Shown: piece after piece, positions 9,459 to 19,428 of the stretch
Layout of the letters: each line of letters starts with the position of its first letter
How positions within the stretch are numbered: position 1 is the stretch's first letter
DNA from: Planctomycetota bacterium
Lineage (GTDB): Bacteria > Planctomycetota > UBA1135 > GCA-002686595
Direction of reading: 5' to 3'
Length of the DNA stretch: 64,000 bases
Assembly: GCA_002686265.1 (NCBI GenBank)
Contig: NZBA01000135.1
Span: forward strand, 159,809 to 223,808
Program-made: the position numbers and the translations under genes
Notes under the pieces: generated by a model
What the model saw: only the letters and a program-made list of their open reading frames with translations
What the model was told of the DNA's origin: nothing
The model's database searches: none

Positions 9459-9707
9459 GGTCGCGGCCCTCGGCGGCGTGGCCGCGGCGGCAGCCTACGC
9501 GATCGCGGGGCGATCTCCATGGGCCGGACGGGAGACGGCGTGCGCTGGGGTTCCGTCGGGTCTCCGGGGGCTCTTCCGGGGAGGGACGACGCTGCGCGTA
9601 AGAGACGTTCAGCGTGACCAGTGAACGGTCGATAGAATAGAGGAAGGCCCGCGAGCGGACGGATCGGATCCGCCGGCGGGCGCTCTCACCGGACACGAGG
9701 CCTCCCC

Positions 9708-10175
9708 TTGACCCCCTGGCAGACGCTCTCCGGACGCGTGACCGAAGACCTCCCGGGCGAGGTTCGTCGGTTGCTCGCACACGACGCGGTGCTGCACATC
9801 GGGACGGACTCGAAGACCATCGGCCTGCAGACGCACTTCGTGACTGTCGTGGCGGTCCTGCAACCCGGCCGCGGCGGGCGGGCCTTTCACCGCTCGACGA
9901 AGACCTCCCGCAGCGCGTCCCTCGCGACGCAGCTCATCAACGAGGTACAGCTCAGCATCGAAGCGGCCATGGAGTTCTGCGACGTCGCGCGAGAGACGAT
10001 CGTGCTCCACATCGACGCGAACGTCGAGGAGCGCCACCGCTCATCGAAGTACGCTCCCATGCTGTCGGGCATGGGGCTGGGAAACGGATTCAAGGTCCAG
10101 CTCAAGCCCCACGCGTGGTGTGCCTCGTGCGTGGCCGACTACGTGGTTCGGGGACGCCACCAGCGGGTGGCTTGA
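9708..10175 (+). CDS. YkuK-like ribonuclease H-fold protein (DUF458)
   Basis: 155 residues. The only suitable start is TTG at 9708, preceded by a GAGG seven bases upstream. HIGTDSKTIG is the first strand of the RNase H-like fold with the catalytic-type Asp, VLHIDANV is a second acidic strand, and IEAAMEFCDVARE is the intervening helix; the C-terminal KPHAWCASCVADYVVRG matches the KPdawaAs.vAD ending of the family. Bacterial homologues such as Bacillus YkuK are about 170 residues and uncharacterised. Cytoplasmic, no neighbours in the same operon. A divergent promoter region of 249 bp separates it from the stress protein; a TAGAAT at 9634-9639 could be a -10 box but I have no support for it. 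Confidence 0.8.
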   Translation: MTPWQTLSGRVTEDLPGEVRRLLAHDAVLHIGTDSKTIGLQTHFVTVVAVLQPGRGGRAFHRSTKTSRSASLATQLINEVQLSIEAAMEFCDVARETIVLHIDANVEERHRSSKYAPMLSGMGLGNGFKVQLKPHAWCASCVADYVVRGRHQRVA

Positions 10176-10703
10176 AGCGCCCAGGCGCGCTCCGCGGCCG
10201 GCAGAGGCCGCACGACGAACTACCTCGCGGTGGGGATCGATCCGGAGACGATGGTGATGAACCCCCTCGATCAGCCCCGCGAGCCGGTCGAGAACCGCCC
10301 CGTGACGGTCCTGTTCGCATGAGGCTCAGCGCGCCGTGAATGACGGCCATCGCGATCGCCCCGCCGAGCCCCGCCGAGCCGCCACCGGGGACGACGGCGC
10401 GGAATCCGCGAGCTTTCAGCGCGACGTCACGCCCGTCTCGCGTGCGCACTCCCAGGGCCGCCACCAGCCGGCGCCCGCCGAGGGGGACATCGTGCCCGCT
10501 CGCCACGACAGCCTGACGGCGGACTTCTCCCAGTCGGGCCGGGCTGTCGCCGCCCACCCCGACCACGGCGCCGGAATCCACCTGGGCTCCGCCCAGGATC
10601 ATGCCTGAACCCTCGCCAACAGCCTCGCGTTCTTGTTCAATCGGTGATCCGCCGCAGGCAACAAGGTTCGCCAATTCAGAGGCGAATCCACAACCTGGCA
10701 GAG
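10176..10703. other. 528-bp gap without a convincing gene
   Basis: Between the YkuK-like gene and the first sulfatase-like gene no ORF shows a recognisable family, start signal or domain. The minus strand stays open from 10773 to 10102 (223 codons), but this includes antisense sequence of both neighbours and is Arg/Gly/Ser-rich, as expected for a chance frame in GC-rich DNA. A decayed gene cannot be excluded. The last part presumably carries the promoter of the sulfatase cluster. Confidence 0.5.
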
Positions 10704-12206
10704 ATGAACGCTGAAACCACGAACTCACCCGACCGCCCGAAGGCCCGCCTCGGGAGGCCGCGCTCCCGAGCACTCTGCGCCTCGTTGTTGTGCGCCCTCT
10801 CCGCTTGCTCGACGGATTCCGGCGAAGCCGGGCCCGATGAGCCGCGGGTCGTGGTCCTGATGGTCCTCGACACCCTCGGCGCCGGCCATGTCTCCCACCT
10901 CGGGTACGACAGACTCACGACGCCGCGCATCGACGCCCTCGCGGCCGACGGCGTGAGCTTCGAGCAGGCCATTGCGCCCGCCTCCTACACGGTCGCGAGT
11001 ATTCCCAGCCTGCTCACCGGGCGCCTCCCCGACCGCCACGGGTTGACCTGGTACGACAGCCGGCTCCCACAGAGCGAAGAGACGATCGCCGAGCTCTACC
11101 GCGAGCGGGGCTACAGCACCTTCGCGGCCATGGCGGTGTTCAACGGCAGCCCCAAGTACGGGACGGACCAGGGCTTCGAGGAGGTGCGGTCGGTCTGGGT
11201 CGGACCGGGCGGACCGGAGGCTATCCGAATGGAGTCCAGAGGCGAGACGGTGCACATGCCGGACGCCGACGAGGTCATGGAGATCGCCCGCGAACGCATC
11301 GAGGCGCTCGAATCGGGCGAGAAGCTCTTCCTGTATCTGCACTTCCTCCAGCCGCACGGCCCCTACTACTCACCCCTCGAATACAGACAGCACTTCAGCG
11401 ACGAGCGCTACCCGGGTCCCTACGTAGACGGCGAGTGCGCGGAAATCAAGCAGCGGACCTTCAAGGAAGGGCCGACCGAGAAGATCCGTCAGGCGTTCTG
11501 CCACATCTACGACGCGAGCATCCTGTGGGTCGACACGAACGTGGGGGGCGTTCTCGACACGCTGCGCGAGCGCGACCTCTACGAGAACGCGCTGGTCGCC
11601 GTGACCGCCGACCACGGCGAGTCATTCTGGGAGCACGGTCACCTCGGCCACGGCAAGCACCTCTACGAGGAGTACGTGCGTGTGCCGATGGTCGTGAAGC
11701 TGCCTGGGCCGAACCGACCGCGAGGCCTGCGCGTACCCGCCATGGTGTCGCTCATGGACCTCGTGCCGAGCCTGTGCGACTGGAGCGGCCTGCGCCGGCC
11801 GGTAGGCGAGCTCGACGGGCGCTCACTGGACCCCTTCCTCTCCGCCCCCGACGGCCCATCGCTTCACGAGAGCCTGCTGCTCAGGGGGCAGCAGGACGTA
11901 GGCATCTTCGCCCTGCGGTTCCCGCGCGCGAAGGTCGTCGTGGTCCTCGGCGAGGACGAAGGGGATGGGCGGCCGATCGAGCGCACCGAGCTTTACGACC
12001 TCCTCGCAGACGAAAAGGAGCTGAAAAACCGCACCACCCGCGACCGAGCCGGGGCGCTGCGGGGTGCGAGGCTGATCGTGGAGCAACTCGAGGCGCTCGA
12101 GGCGCTCGAGAAGACCGCGGCAACCGAGCATGATGAGATCGGGGAGGCCGAGCGAGCCATGCTCGACGCCCTCGGCTACGTCGACAGCGGCGAAGAGGAC
12201 GAGTAG
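10704..12206 (+). CDS. sulfatase-like hydrolase lipoprotein, non-canonical nucleophile site
   Basis: 500 residues from the ATG at 10704 (the frame extends 20 codons upstream to 10644, without a better start). The N-terminus has basic residues then ALCASLLCALSACSTDS, a lipobox with Cys at LSAC, so membrane-anchored. The alkaline-phosphatase/sulfatase fold is shown by VVVLMVLDTLGAGHVSHLGY (metal Asp), SYTVASIPSLLTG (nucleophile loop, about residue 97) and AVTADHGESFWEHGHLGHGK (metal Asp-His, about residue 302). The loop reads Ser-Ile-Pro-Ser-Leu where classical sulfatases have Cys/Ser-x-Pro-x-Arg, so formylglycine formation is unlikely. Its substrate could be a sulfate or phosphate ester. It heads a rightward cluster with another sulfatase-like gene and a phosphodiesterase-like gene. 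Confidence 0.88.
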   Translation: MNAETTNSPDRPKARLGRPRSRALCASLLCALSACSTDSGEAGPDEPRVVVLMVLDTLGAGHVSHLGYDRLTTPRIDALAADGVSFEQAIAPASYTVASIPSLLTGRLPDRHGLTWYDSRLPQSEETIAELYRERGYSTFAAMAVFNGSPKYGTDQGFEEVRSVWVGPGGPEAIRMESRGETVHMPDADEVMEIARERIEALESGEKLFLYLHFLQPHGPYYSPLEYRQHFSDERYPGPYVDGECAEIKQRTFKEGPTEKIRQAFCHIYDASILWVDTNVGGVLDTLRERDLYENALVAVTADHGESFWEHGHLGHGKHLYEEYVRVPMVVKLPGPNRPRGLRVPAMVSLMDLVPSLCDWSGLRRPVGELDGRSLDPFLSAPDGPSLHESLLLRGQQDVGIFALRFPRAKVVVVLGEDEGDGRPIERTELYDLLADEKELKNRTTRDRAGALRGARLIVEQLEALEALEKTAATEHDEIGEAERAMLDALGYVDSGEEDE

Positions 12207-12331
12207 CGACCGATCGTGGGCCTCGCCTGAATCGTGGCGCTCAGCTGACGCCGCAATGGTGCACGCCTCGCCCGACGCCCGTGCTCACACAACCCTGTAC
12301 ACCGCCGCGGTCCGCGGCGAAGCTGGGGCAC

Positions 12332-14164
12332 GTGACCTCCAAGCTCCCCCACCGCCGCACCCGGCGATTCTCCCACGCTCCCTGGCTCCTCTTCTGCGCC
12401 GCGGCCGCCGCCTCGTGTGGCGCACCGGCCGCCGAGCCGCGAGCGGCGCCCAGCTCGGTGTTGCTCGTGACGATCGACACCCTGCGCGCCGACCGTCTCG
12501 GGTGCTACGGACACACCCGGGCGCACACGCCGAACATCGACGGCCTCGCGACGCGCGGCGTGCGCTTCGAACGTGCCCTCTCCGTCGCGCCGCTCACCTT
12601 TCCCGCCCACGTCAGTCTGATGAGCGGGACGATCCCGCCCCATCACGGGGCGCGGGACAACGGGGTCTTCCGGGCCGTGGAGGAGCTGGATCTGCTCGCG
12701 GAGGTGCTCAGGGAAACCGGCCTGCGCACGGCCGCCTTCACCGCCGCCTTCGTGCTCGACTCCCAGTTCGGGCTCGATCAGGGCTTCGAGGAATACGGTG
12801 ACGTCCCCCAGCGCGTCATGCACCCCAAGGGGATGCTCGAACACCGCTCGGCCGCGGAGGTCAACGCCGAGGCCTTCGCCTGGCTGAACACGCTAGACGA
12901 AAGCGAACCGTTCTTCCTCTGGCTGCACTACTTCGAACCGCACCTCCCCTACCCGCCGCCGAACGAACGGCCCGCGGCGCTCCGTGATCACCCCTACGAC
13001 GCGGAGGTCTCGAACGCCGATCGGGCACTCGGACAGGTGCTCGCGCGCCTCGAGGAGCTCGGCCGCGGCGAGGAGACCCTGGTCGTGTTGACCTCCGACC
13101 ACGGCGAGAGCCTGGGCGAGCACGGCGAGGCGTCCCACTCGTTCTTCGTCTACCAGGCCGTCCTGCACGTCCCGCTGATCTTCTCCCACGCCAGCCTACC
13201 GGCGGGGAGCACCGTGAGCTCCAACGCGAGCCTGGTTGACGTCATGCCGACGCTGCTCGAGCTGCTCGAGATCGAGGGTCCACCGCTGCCGCCGCCGGCC
13301 CGCTCCCTGGCGGCGTCGGTTCGGGGAGCGGCGTCTACCGCGAGCAGCCCTCCGCCGCCGGTCTATTTCGAGAGCCTGAACTCGCTCCTGAACTACGGCT
13401 GGGCTCCGCTGCAAGGAGTCACCCTCGGAGACGACAAGTACATCCGAGCCCCGCGAGCCGAGCTCTACGACATCGCCCGCGATCCCGCGGAGCTATCGAA
13501 CCTCCTGGCGACCGACGCCGAGCGCGCGCGGGCCCTCGAGGAGATGCTCGTCGCCCTGCTCGCCGCGAACCCCGGGCGCGAGGGAGCCGAGCGCGAGCTC
13601 TCAGACAGCGACCGCGTCCGGCTCGCTGGTCTCGGCTACACCGGAGCGGCGTCACCGGCGGTCACCGAGAACACGCTCGCCGACCCCAAGGACGGCATCG
13701 AGCGCGTGCGCAAGGAAGAGCTGATCCTCGAGCTGTTCAACGCGGGGCGCCACGCCGAGGGCGTGGGCGTCCTGCGGGAGCTGCTGGAGGGCGACCCCGC
13801 GAATCCGGTCTTCAACTCGCGCTTCGGCTTCGTTCAGCTCATGCAGGGGCGCTTCGACGAGGCGATTCCCTACCTCGAGCGGAGCATCGAGAACGGCTAC
13901 CGAGTGGCGGAGAACGTCACGAACCTGGCCCTGTGCTTCCTCTACACCCAGAGGCTCGATCGCGCCCGCACGGTCTTCGAAGAGGCCCTCGCGATCAATG
14001 CCAAGTACCTGCCCGCGCTCTTCGGCCTGGCGCAGGTCCACGTCGGACAGGGTGACCCCGACGCCGCACGCGATCGGCTCGACGAGCTTCTCGGCCTGTG
14101 GCGCGGCGGCGAGGATCCGATCATCGCCCAGGCGCGCCAGCTCCTTGCGACCTTGCCGCGCTAG
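12332..14164 (+). CDS. sulfatase-like hydrolase with C-terminal TPR domain
   Basis: 610 residues from the GTG at 12332; an ATG at 12281 in the same frame would add 17 residues. I favour the GTG because it leaves a compact signal: basic TSKLPHRRTRRFSH, hydrophobic APWLLFCAAAAASCG with a possible lipobox Cys. VTIDTLRADRLGCYGHTRAH (metal-binding start of the fold, about residue 48), APLTFPAHVSLMSG (nucleophile loop, about residue 88) and TSDHGESLGEHGEASHS (metal Asp-His, about residue 255) define the sulfatase domain. The loop has Thr where formylglycine Cys/Ser is expected and His in place of Arg. Residues about 455-610 are tetratricopeptide-like helices (EAIPYLERSIENGYRVAENV, ARTVFEEALAINAKYLPAL). 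It lies between another sulfatase-like gene and a phosphodiesterase-like gene 15 bp downstream. Confidence 0.88.
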   Translation: MTSKLPHRRTRRFSHAPWLLFCAAAAASCGAPAAEPRAAPSSVLLVTIDTLRADRLGCYGHTRAHTPNIDGLATRGVRFERALSVAPLTFPAHVSLMSGTIPPHHGARDNGVFRAVEELDLLAEVLRETGLRTAAFTAAFVLDSQFGLDQGFEEYGDVPQRVMHPKGMLEHRSAAEVNAEAFAWLNTLDESEPFFLWLHYFEPHLPYPPPNERPAALRDHPYDAEVSNADRALGQVLARLEELGRGEETLVVLTSDHGESLGEHGEASHSFFVYQAVLHVPLIFSHASLPAGSTVSSNASLVDVMPTLLELLEIEGPPLPPPARSLAASVRGAASTASSPPPPVYFESLNSLLNYGWAPLQGVTLGDDKYIRAPRAELYDIARDPAELSNLLATDAERARALEEMLVALLAANPGREGAERELSDSDRVRLAGLGYTGAASPAVTENTLADPKDGIERVRKEELILELFNAGRHAEGVGVLRELLEGDPANPVFNSRFGFVQLMQGRFDEAIPYLERSIENGYRVAENVTNLALCFLYTQRLDRARTVFEEALAINAKYLPALFGLAQVHVGQGDPDAARDRLDELLGLWRGGEDPIIAQARQLLATLPR

Positions 14165-14179
14165 CACTTCGGCCGCCCC

Positions 14180-15028
14180 GTGCCCCTACGCCACCCTCCC
14201 TCGCCGTCCCGCGCCGCTACGGCGCTGTGCGAGGGCTGCGTCGCCTTCACCCTAGCCCTCGCCGCGTCATGCGCGGCAACGGGCGCAACGGCGCCGGCTG
14301 TCCTCCCCCGCGCGCACTCCCACAACGACTACCTGCGCGCCCGTCCCTTGCTCGACGCCCTCGACGTTGGATTCCGCAGCGTCGAGGCGGACGTGTTCGC
14401 CGTCGGCGGAGAGCTGCTCGTGGCCCACGAGCGTTCCAGCCTGCGGGCGGAGCGCGACCTCGCGAGCCTCTACCTCACGCCGCTGTTCGAGCGCCACCTC
14501 GCCTCTGAATCCGTCCACGCGACGGGTGACGACACGGGCTTCACCCTGCTCGTCGACATCAAGGCCGACGCCGAGCTCACCTATGCGCTGCTGCGCGAGA
14601 CGCTCGAGCCCTACCGCGCGATGTTGACGCGCCTGGAAGACGGTGCCCTCCTCCGCTCCTCCGTGACCGTGATCCTCTCGGGGAGCCGGCCGCGCGCGAC
14701 CGTCGCCGCCGAGCGTGATCGCCTGGTCTTCCTCGACGGGCGGATTCCCGACCTCGAGGGCGCCCCGCCGGTCGGCCCCGAGCTGATCCCGCTCATCAGC
14801 GCCAGCTTCCCGCGCCACTTCCGCTGGCGTGGGAGCGGCCCCCTGCCGGAGGAGGAGCGCGCGCGACTCGCCGAGTGGGCCACGCTCGCCCACCGTCAGG
14901 GGAAGCGGCTGCGCTTCTGGGCCGTCCCCGGCGACGAGGTCGGGTGGGAGGTGCTGCGCACAGCCGGCGTGGACCTGATCGGCACGGACGATCCGGCTCG
15001 CCTCGCACGCTTCCTGAGCGAAGAGTGA
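14180..15028 (+). CDS. secreted PI-PLC/GDPD-type phosphodiesterase-like protein
   Basis: 282 residues from a GTG at 14180, 15 bp after the sulfatase-like gene, so likely co-transcribed. An N-terminal hydrophobic stretch FTLALAASCAATG suggests a lipoprotein or secreted form. LPRAHSHNDYLRARPLLDAL followed by GFRSVEADVFAVGGELLVAH reads as the catalytic TIM-barrel start (His-Asn-Asp; Glu-x-Asp metal ligands; HE.S) of the phosphatidylinositol phospholipase C-like/glycerophosphodiesterase group, and TLLVDIKADAELTYALL plus GVDLIGTDDPARLARFL are later barrel strands. Likely hydrolyses a phosphodiester in lipid or surface polymer; substrate unknown. Linkage with two phosphatase-fold sulfatase-like enzymes suggests a shared ester-cleaving task (inference). 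Confidence 0.82.
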   Translation: MPLRHPPSPSRAATALCEGCVAFTLALAASCAATGATAPAVLPRAHSHNDYLRARPLLDALDVGFRSVEADVFAVGGELLVAHERSSLRAERDLASLYLTPLFERHLASESVHATGDDTGFTLLVDIKADAELTYALLRETLEPYRAMLTRLEDGALLRSSVTVILSGSRPRATVAAERDRLVFLDGRIPDLEGAPPVGPELIPLISASFPRHFRWRGSGPLPEEERARLAEWATLAHRQGKRLRFWAVPGDEVGWEVLRTAGVDLIGTDDPARLARFLSEE

Positions 15029-15128
15029 AGTCCGCGGAAAGACCGCCGAAACGGTCCTCTCGGGGGAGGCCGCTCCTCCGCGGGAGGCGGAGCGGCACGC
15101 CGGGCCAGCGAGTGTTACGCTCGTCCGC

Positions 15129-17054
15129 ATGAAGAGACTTCACCTCGTGCGCGCCCTCCCGCTGCTCCTCGTCCCGCTGCTCCTCTCGGCCCCGGCCATG
15201 GCGCAGGCCCGCACCGCGCCCGCCCCCACCTCCGAAGCTCCTGCCGCCTCCGATGAGCTCACACCCGTGGATGTGTTCCAGGCCGCCCTCGAGGCCTGGG
15301 CAGACGTCGTGGAGCCGCCCGCGGGCGAGCCCGGGCGCTGCCTGAGCGGCACGCTGCACCTCGTCGCGGCGGACATGCTGCCCGCCCAGGTCGGCCAGCG
15401 GCGCCTGTCGTTCGCCTGGCAGGCGCCCGACCACCTGCGCGTCGACGTTCCGATCGCGGGCGACACCTACTCGGTCGGCCGCACGGGCGAGGAGCTGTGG
15501 GTGCACGCACCGGCCACCAACTTCGGCGTCATCGGGCGGTGCGGCGTGGCGCGCTTCCGTGCGACTCCCGACGATTTGGACACGACGACCCTGGCGCCGG
15601 TGCGCTTGCCGATCGAGCGCGAGCAGCTCGCCCTAGCGGCTGTACTCTTGGAGGTCGAGGCCGGCGCGCCCGTGGAGGAAGGGCACTCGCTGCTGCTCAT
15701 GCCGACCCCCGCCGCGCTCTCGTTGGGCGTACCCGAGGGCGAGCTGGAGCTGTGGCTCGGCGACGATCTACTACCCACGCGCCTGCGCTGGATCGACGAC
15801 GAGGAGCACGCCCTGGAGCTCGCCTTCGAGGGGATTCACTTCTCCGAGCCGCCCGCCGCCGAGCACTGGGAGCTCACCCCCGGCCCTGACGACGTGATCG
15901 AGATCGTCGCCCTCTCCCACCTGACGCGCTTCATCGGCTCGTTGGTCGCCAGTTTCGGCGACACGCTCCCCACCCTCGGCCCGGCGACCGGCTCCAGCCG
16001 CGTGCTCGCCCGCTCGGGCGCGGGGCGGCTCGAGGAGGTAGACGGCACGCGTGTGCTGTTCCTCGAGGGAACGCCCGAGGAAATGGGCCGCCAGCACGGC
16101 GAGTTGATGCGCGAGGAGACGCGACACCTCGTCGACCGCATCGTCTACGGCTACGGCATCGGCACGTCCTTCGCCAAGGGAAGCTGGTTCTTCGGCGAGC
16201 TCGAGGAGGCCCTGGCGCGGGTCCTGCCGTTCACCGACGAACGCTACCTGCGCGAGATGGACGCCATGGCCGACGCCGTGGGCCTGCCCCGCGAGGAGGT
16301 GCGCTTGGCGAACTTCTTCCCCGAGCTGTTCCATTGCAGCGGCTTCGCTCTGTTCGGCGAGGCCACGGAGAATGGAACGCTTTATCACGGCCGGGTACTC
16401 GACTACCTGCGCGGGGTCGGCCTGGAGCAGAACGCCGTGGTGATGGTGATCCGCCCCGACGAGGGACACGCCTGGGTCAACGTGGGCTATGCGGGCTTCA
16501 CGGGCACGGTGACCGCCATGAATGAGCGGAAGATCGCCCTGGGCGAGATGGGCGGCCGCGGCGAAGGCGCCTGGGACGGCAAGCCGATGGCGCAGCTCAT
16601 GCGCGAGGTGATGGAGAAGGCCGACTCCCTCGACGACGTCATCGAGATCATGGGTGGGAGCGCCCGCACGTGTGAGTACTACTACGTCGCCTCCGACGGG
16701 AAGACGAACGACGCCATCGGCATCGCCGCGACGCCCGACGTGTTCGAAGTGATCCGCCCGGGTCAGTTCCACGGGCAGCTCGCACGCCCGGTGCGCGACT
16801 GCGTCCTGATGTCCGCCGGCGGGCGCTACGAGACGCTCGTCGATCGCGTGGAGGCGGGCTTCGGTGAGTTCGACCCGCAGCGCGCCATGGCCCTGATGGA
16901 GCTAGGCGTGTGCATGACCTCGAACATCCACTCGGTCCTCTTCGCCCCCGCCAGCCTGGACTTCTGGGTCGCCAACGCCGACGACGAGAACCCAGCCGCC
17001 CACACGCGCTACACGCGCTACAACCTCGCCGAGCTGCTCGCCCCGGGGAGCTGA
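15129..17054 (+). CDS. C45-type Ntn-hydrolase fused to a LolA-like N-terminal domain
   Basis: 641 residues. MKRLHLVRALPLLLVPLLLS... is a clear signal peptide ending at AMAQA. Residues about 45-285 look like a lipoprotein-carrier (LolA-type) half-barrel: SGTLHLVAADMLPAQVGQRR, APDHLRVDVPIAGDTYSVGR, ELELWLGDDLLPTRLRW. Residues about 300-640 form a C45 acyltransferase/peptidase-like domain: VLFLEGTPEEMGRQHGELMR is the conserved propeptide-like start, LFHCSGFALFGEATENGTLY contains the presumed nucleophile Cys (about residue 403) and HGRVLDYLRGVGLEQNAVVM with GYAGFTGTVTAMNERKIALG are following strands. Family members include acyl-CoA:6-aminopenicillanate acyltransferase and acid-ceramidase-like amidases. 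In this gene the fusion to LolA-like sequence suggests an outer-envelope lipid-linked substrate, which is inference. Confidence 0.86.
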   Translation: MKRLHLVRALPLLLVPLLLSAPAMAQARTAPAPTSEAPAASDELTPVDVFQAALEAWADVVEPPAGEPGRCLSGTLHLVAADMLPAQVGQRRLSFAWQAPDHLRVDVPIAGDTYSVGRTGEELWVHAPATNFGVIGRCGVARFRATPDDLDTTTLAPVRLPIEREQLALAAVLLEVEAGAPVEEGHSLLLMPTPAALSLGVPEGELELWLGDDLLPTRLRWIDDEEHALELAFEGIHFSEPPAAEHWELTPGPDDVIEIVALSHLTRFIGSLVASFGDTLPTLGPATGSSRVLARSGAGRLEEVDGTRVLFLEGTPEEMGRQHGELMREETRHLVDRIVYGYGIGTSFAKGSWFFGELEEALARVLPFTDERYLREMDAMADAVGLPREEVRLANFFPELFHCSGFALFGEATENGTLYHGRVLDYLRGVGLEQNAVVMVIRPDEGHAWVNVGYAGFTGTVTAMNERKIALGEMGGRGEGAWDGKPMAQLMREVMEKADSLDDVIEIMGGSARTCEYYYVASDGKTNDAIGIAATPDVFEVIRPGQFHGQLARPVRDCVLMSAGGRYETLVDRVEAGFGEFDPQRAMALMELGVCMTSNIHSVLFAPASLDFWVANADDENPAAHTRYTRYNLAELLAPGS

Positions 17055-19428
17055 GCGGGGGCGCAGGTCGCTCCAGGGCCCTCCCCGATGCGCCCCATGC
17101 AGGCGCCGCAGACCGCAGCAGCACCGTAGCAAGCCGCCGCGAGGAGGAGAACGCGGGAGAACCCCCACTCGATCGAGAGAATGGCGGCGAGGACCGAACC
17201 GACGACGGTCAGACAGGCGTTGGCGGCCCACGCCCAGGGGATCAGCTCGGGCGCGCGGCGGGCGAGCAGGCGGACACCGGTGGGAAAGGGCAGGCCGAGA
17301 GCGAAGCTGACGGGAGCGAGAGAGAGAATGGACAGGGCGACGCGGGCGCCGAGCCCGTGCTCGAGCAGGAGGCTCGGGATTCGGTTCATGAGCGGCACGG
17401 ACATCGCCAGCGCCGCGGCGACGACCACCGCCACGCCGACCGGCGCACGCGATCGGGCGGGCGGTATCCAGCGCGCGGCGAGAGCCCCGAACCCGCTGAA
17501 GACGAGGATCGAGAACAGGGTGACGGACATGGCGTAGACCGGCCCGCCGAGGACGATCATGTACTTCTGGATGAAGACGATCTCGGCCAAGATGAAGCCT
17601 AGACCCAAGAGCGCGAAGTAGCCCAGGGCCGGTGCCTTTCCCGGTTTCGGGCGGCGTCGGTCGCGGCCGCGCCAGAGCGGAAGGAGGATGAAGACGGCGC
17701 TCAAGACGACGGCCTGGACCAGGAGAATCAACAACGTCGGGAACCCGCTGTGAGCCTTCAAGTCGAGTACCGCCAGCTGCGCAATCGCACCTCCAAGCGT
17801 CATCGGCTCGAAGAAATACGGAGCGTCGTCGGTCACCGGGCGGAGGTCGACTTCAGACTCCTCCACGATTCGAGCTCGCTCCGCCGGTCCGCCGCGGATC
17901 AGCCGATCCAACCCAGGATCGCGGCCGTGGAACGGATCATAGAGGATGCCGTTGGCGGTCTCCTCCGCCCACGCCGAGAGGCGCTCGACCTCCACCGGCG
18001 TGAAGGGGCGCTTGCGCAAGAGCACGTCGCACCAGCGCCCGTTGGTGACCACGGCCAACCGCCCGGCGGCGTCTTCGACACCGAGCTCGTCGAGGGCCGC
18101 GAGGAAGACGTTGACCAAGCGCAGGGTCTTCCAGCCACGGGGCCGGTTGACCGCCAGGACACCTTCCTCGCTCAACCGGTTCCAGTAGTCGCGCACGGCT
18201 TCGACCGTGTAGACGTAGGCGTGGTCGAGGGTGTTCGCGCCGACCGCCGCGCAGCCGCGGTGTCCACGCCCGTCAATCGGATGAGATCGAACTCGCCGAC
18301 GTCGAGGGTCATGAAGTGGCGGCCCTCCCTGGTGAGGAGGTGGACGTCGGGGCGGTCGAAGAGACCTCCGAGGTAGTCGCGGAACTCGTTTCGGACGATG
18401 TCGACCGTGACCGGGTTGATCTCGAGCGCCGTCACATCCGAAGCGCCGAGCTCGATCGCCATCATCGTGTCGATCCCGCCTCCCGAACCGACGATCACGA
18501 CCCGGGGCCGCTGCGCGCCGACGGCGTAGGCGCCCGCCGTCAGCAGATGACGGAGGAACCACGGATCCGCGTTGTGGCGTACGAGCCTGGACGGGTTGCT
18601 GCCGTCCACGAACAGGACGCGGTACTCGACCGGTCGGTCGAAGTGGCGCTCGTTCACCCCCGACCCGAAGGAGAGGGGGCTCGGTTCCGAGCGCATGACG
18701 TCGATCCTGCCGTGCAGGCTCCAGCGCGAGAGCTCGACCGCCTCCTCCAGGCCCCGCATGGGCTTGCTCGCAGCCACCGGGATCGGAACCGCATCGAGCA
18801 GGGTGCCCACGGCCAGGAAGACCGCCGCCGCGACCATGGAGCCTTGCAGCGGGCGAGTTTTCTCGACACCTGCGAAGATCCATGCCGCGAGGACGGCCAG
18901 GGAGCAGGAGAAGCCGATCGTGACCGGTGCTCCCAGGCGGTTGAGGAGCAGAGGCGCGATGAGAGCGCCCGCTCCCGCGCCCGAGAGGTCGGCGAAGTAG
19001 ATCGTGTTGACTTGGCCGCACGCCGCCGAGAGCAGGTGACAGACGGCCAGCCCCGCGAAGAAGAACGGGACGAGGGTGACGGCGTAGAGCGCGAGGAACT
19101 TCAGCGTTTCGGGACCATCCCGGAACACGCGGGTGGGAGCAACGTCGAGCCGGGTGACGGCCAATACGGCGAGCACGAGCGAGAGCGCGAAGAGCGAAGT
19201 ACACGCCGACAGGTAGCGGCGGCTCTGCTCGCCGCCGCGCTCGGTGCGCTCGACCGCGAGCCACGAGCCGGCCGCGCCGAAACCCAAGACCGCTGAGCTG
19301 ATGATCAGGAAGGCGTAGTGCCCATAGAGCATCAACGAGAAGACGCGCGTGAGCGCCACCTCGAGCATGAGAACGGCGGACGAGAGCAGGAACAGCCCCA
19401 GGTGGACCGGGCGAGTCGCGATCATCAT
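17018..19428 (-). pseudogene. membrane-fused spermidine-synthase-like gene broken by a frameshift
   Basis: Two adjoining frames together make one protein of about 800 residues. From the ATG at 19428 the first part has about seven membrane segments (LGLFLLSSAVLMLEVALTRV, SAVLGFGAAGSWLAV) and then the aminopropyltransferase-like Rossmann domain (VVIVGSGGGIDTMMAIELG, VTALEINPVTVDIVR, DLIRLTGVDT). The second part continues in another frame with NTLDHAYVYTVEAVRDYWNR, LAVNRPRG and TDDAPYFFEPM, then about seven more membrane helices to 17018. The switch occurs at 18248-18262, consistent with one missing or two extra bases. The 3' end overlaps the convergent C45 gene by 37 bp. Without the shift it would resemble fused spermidine-synthase-like membrane proteins. 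It is either a recent pseudogene or an assembly error. Confidence 0.8.
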
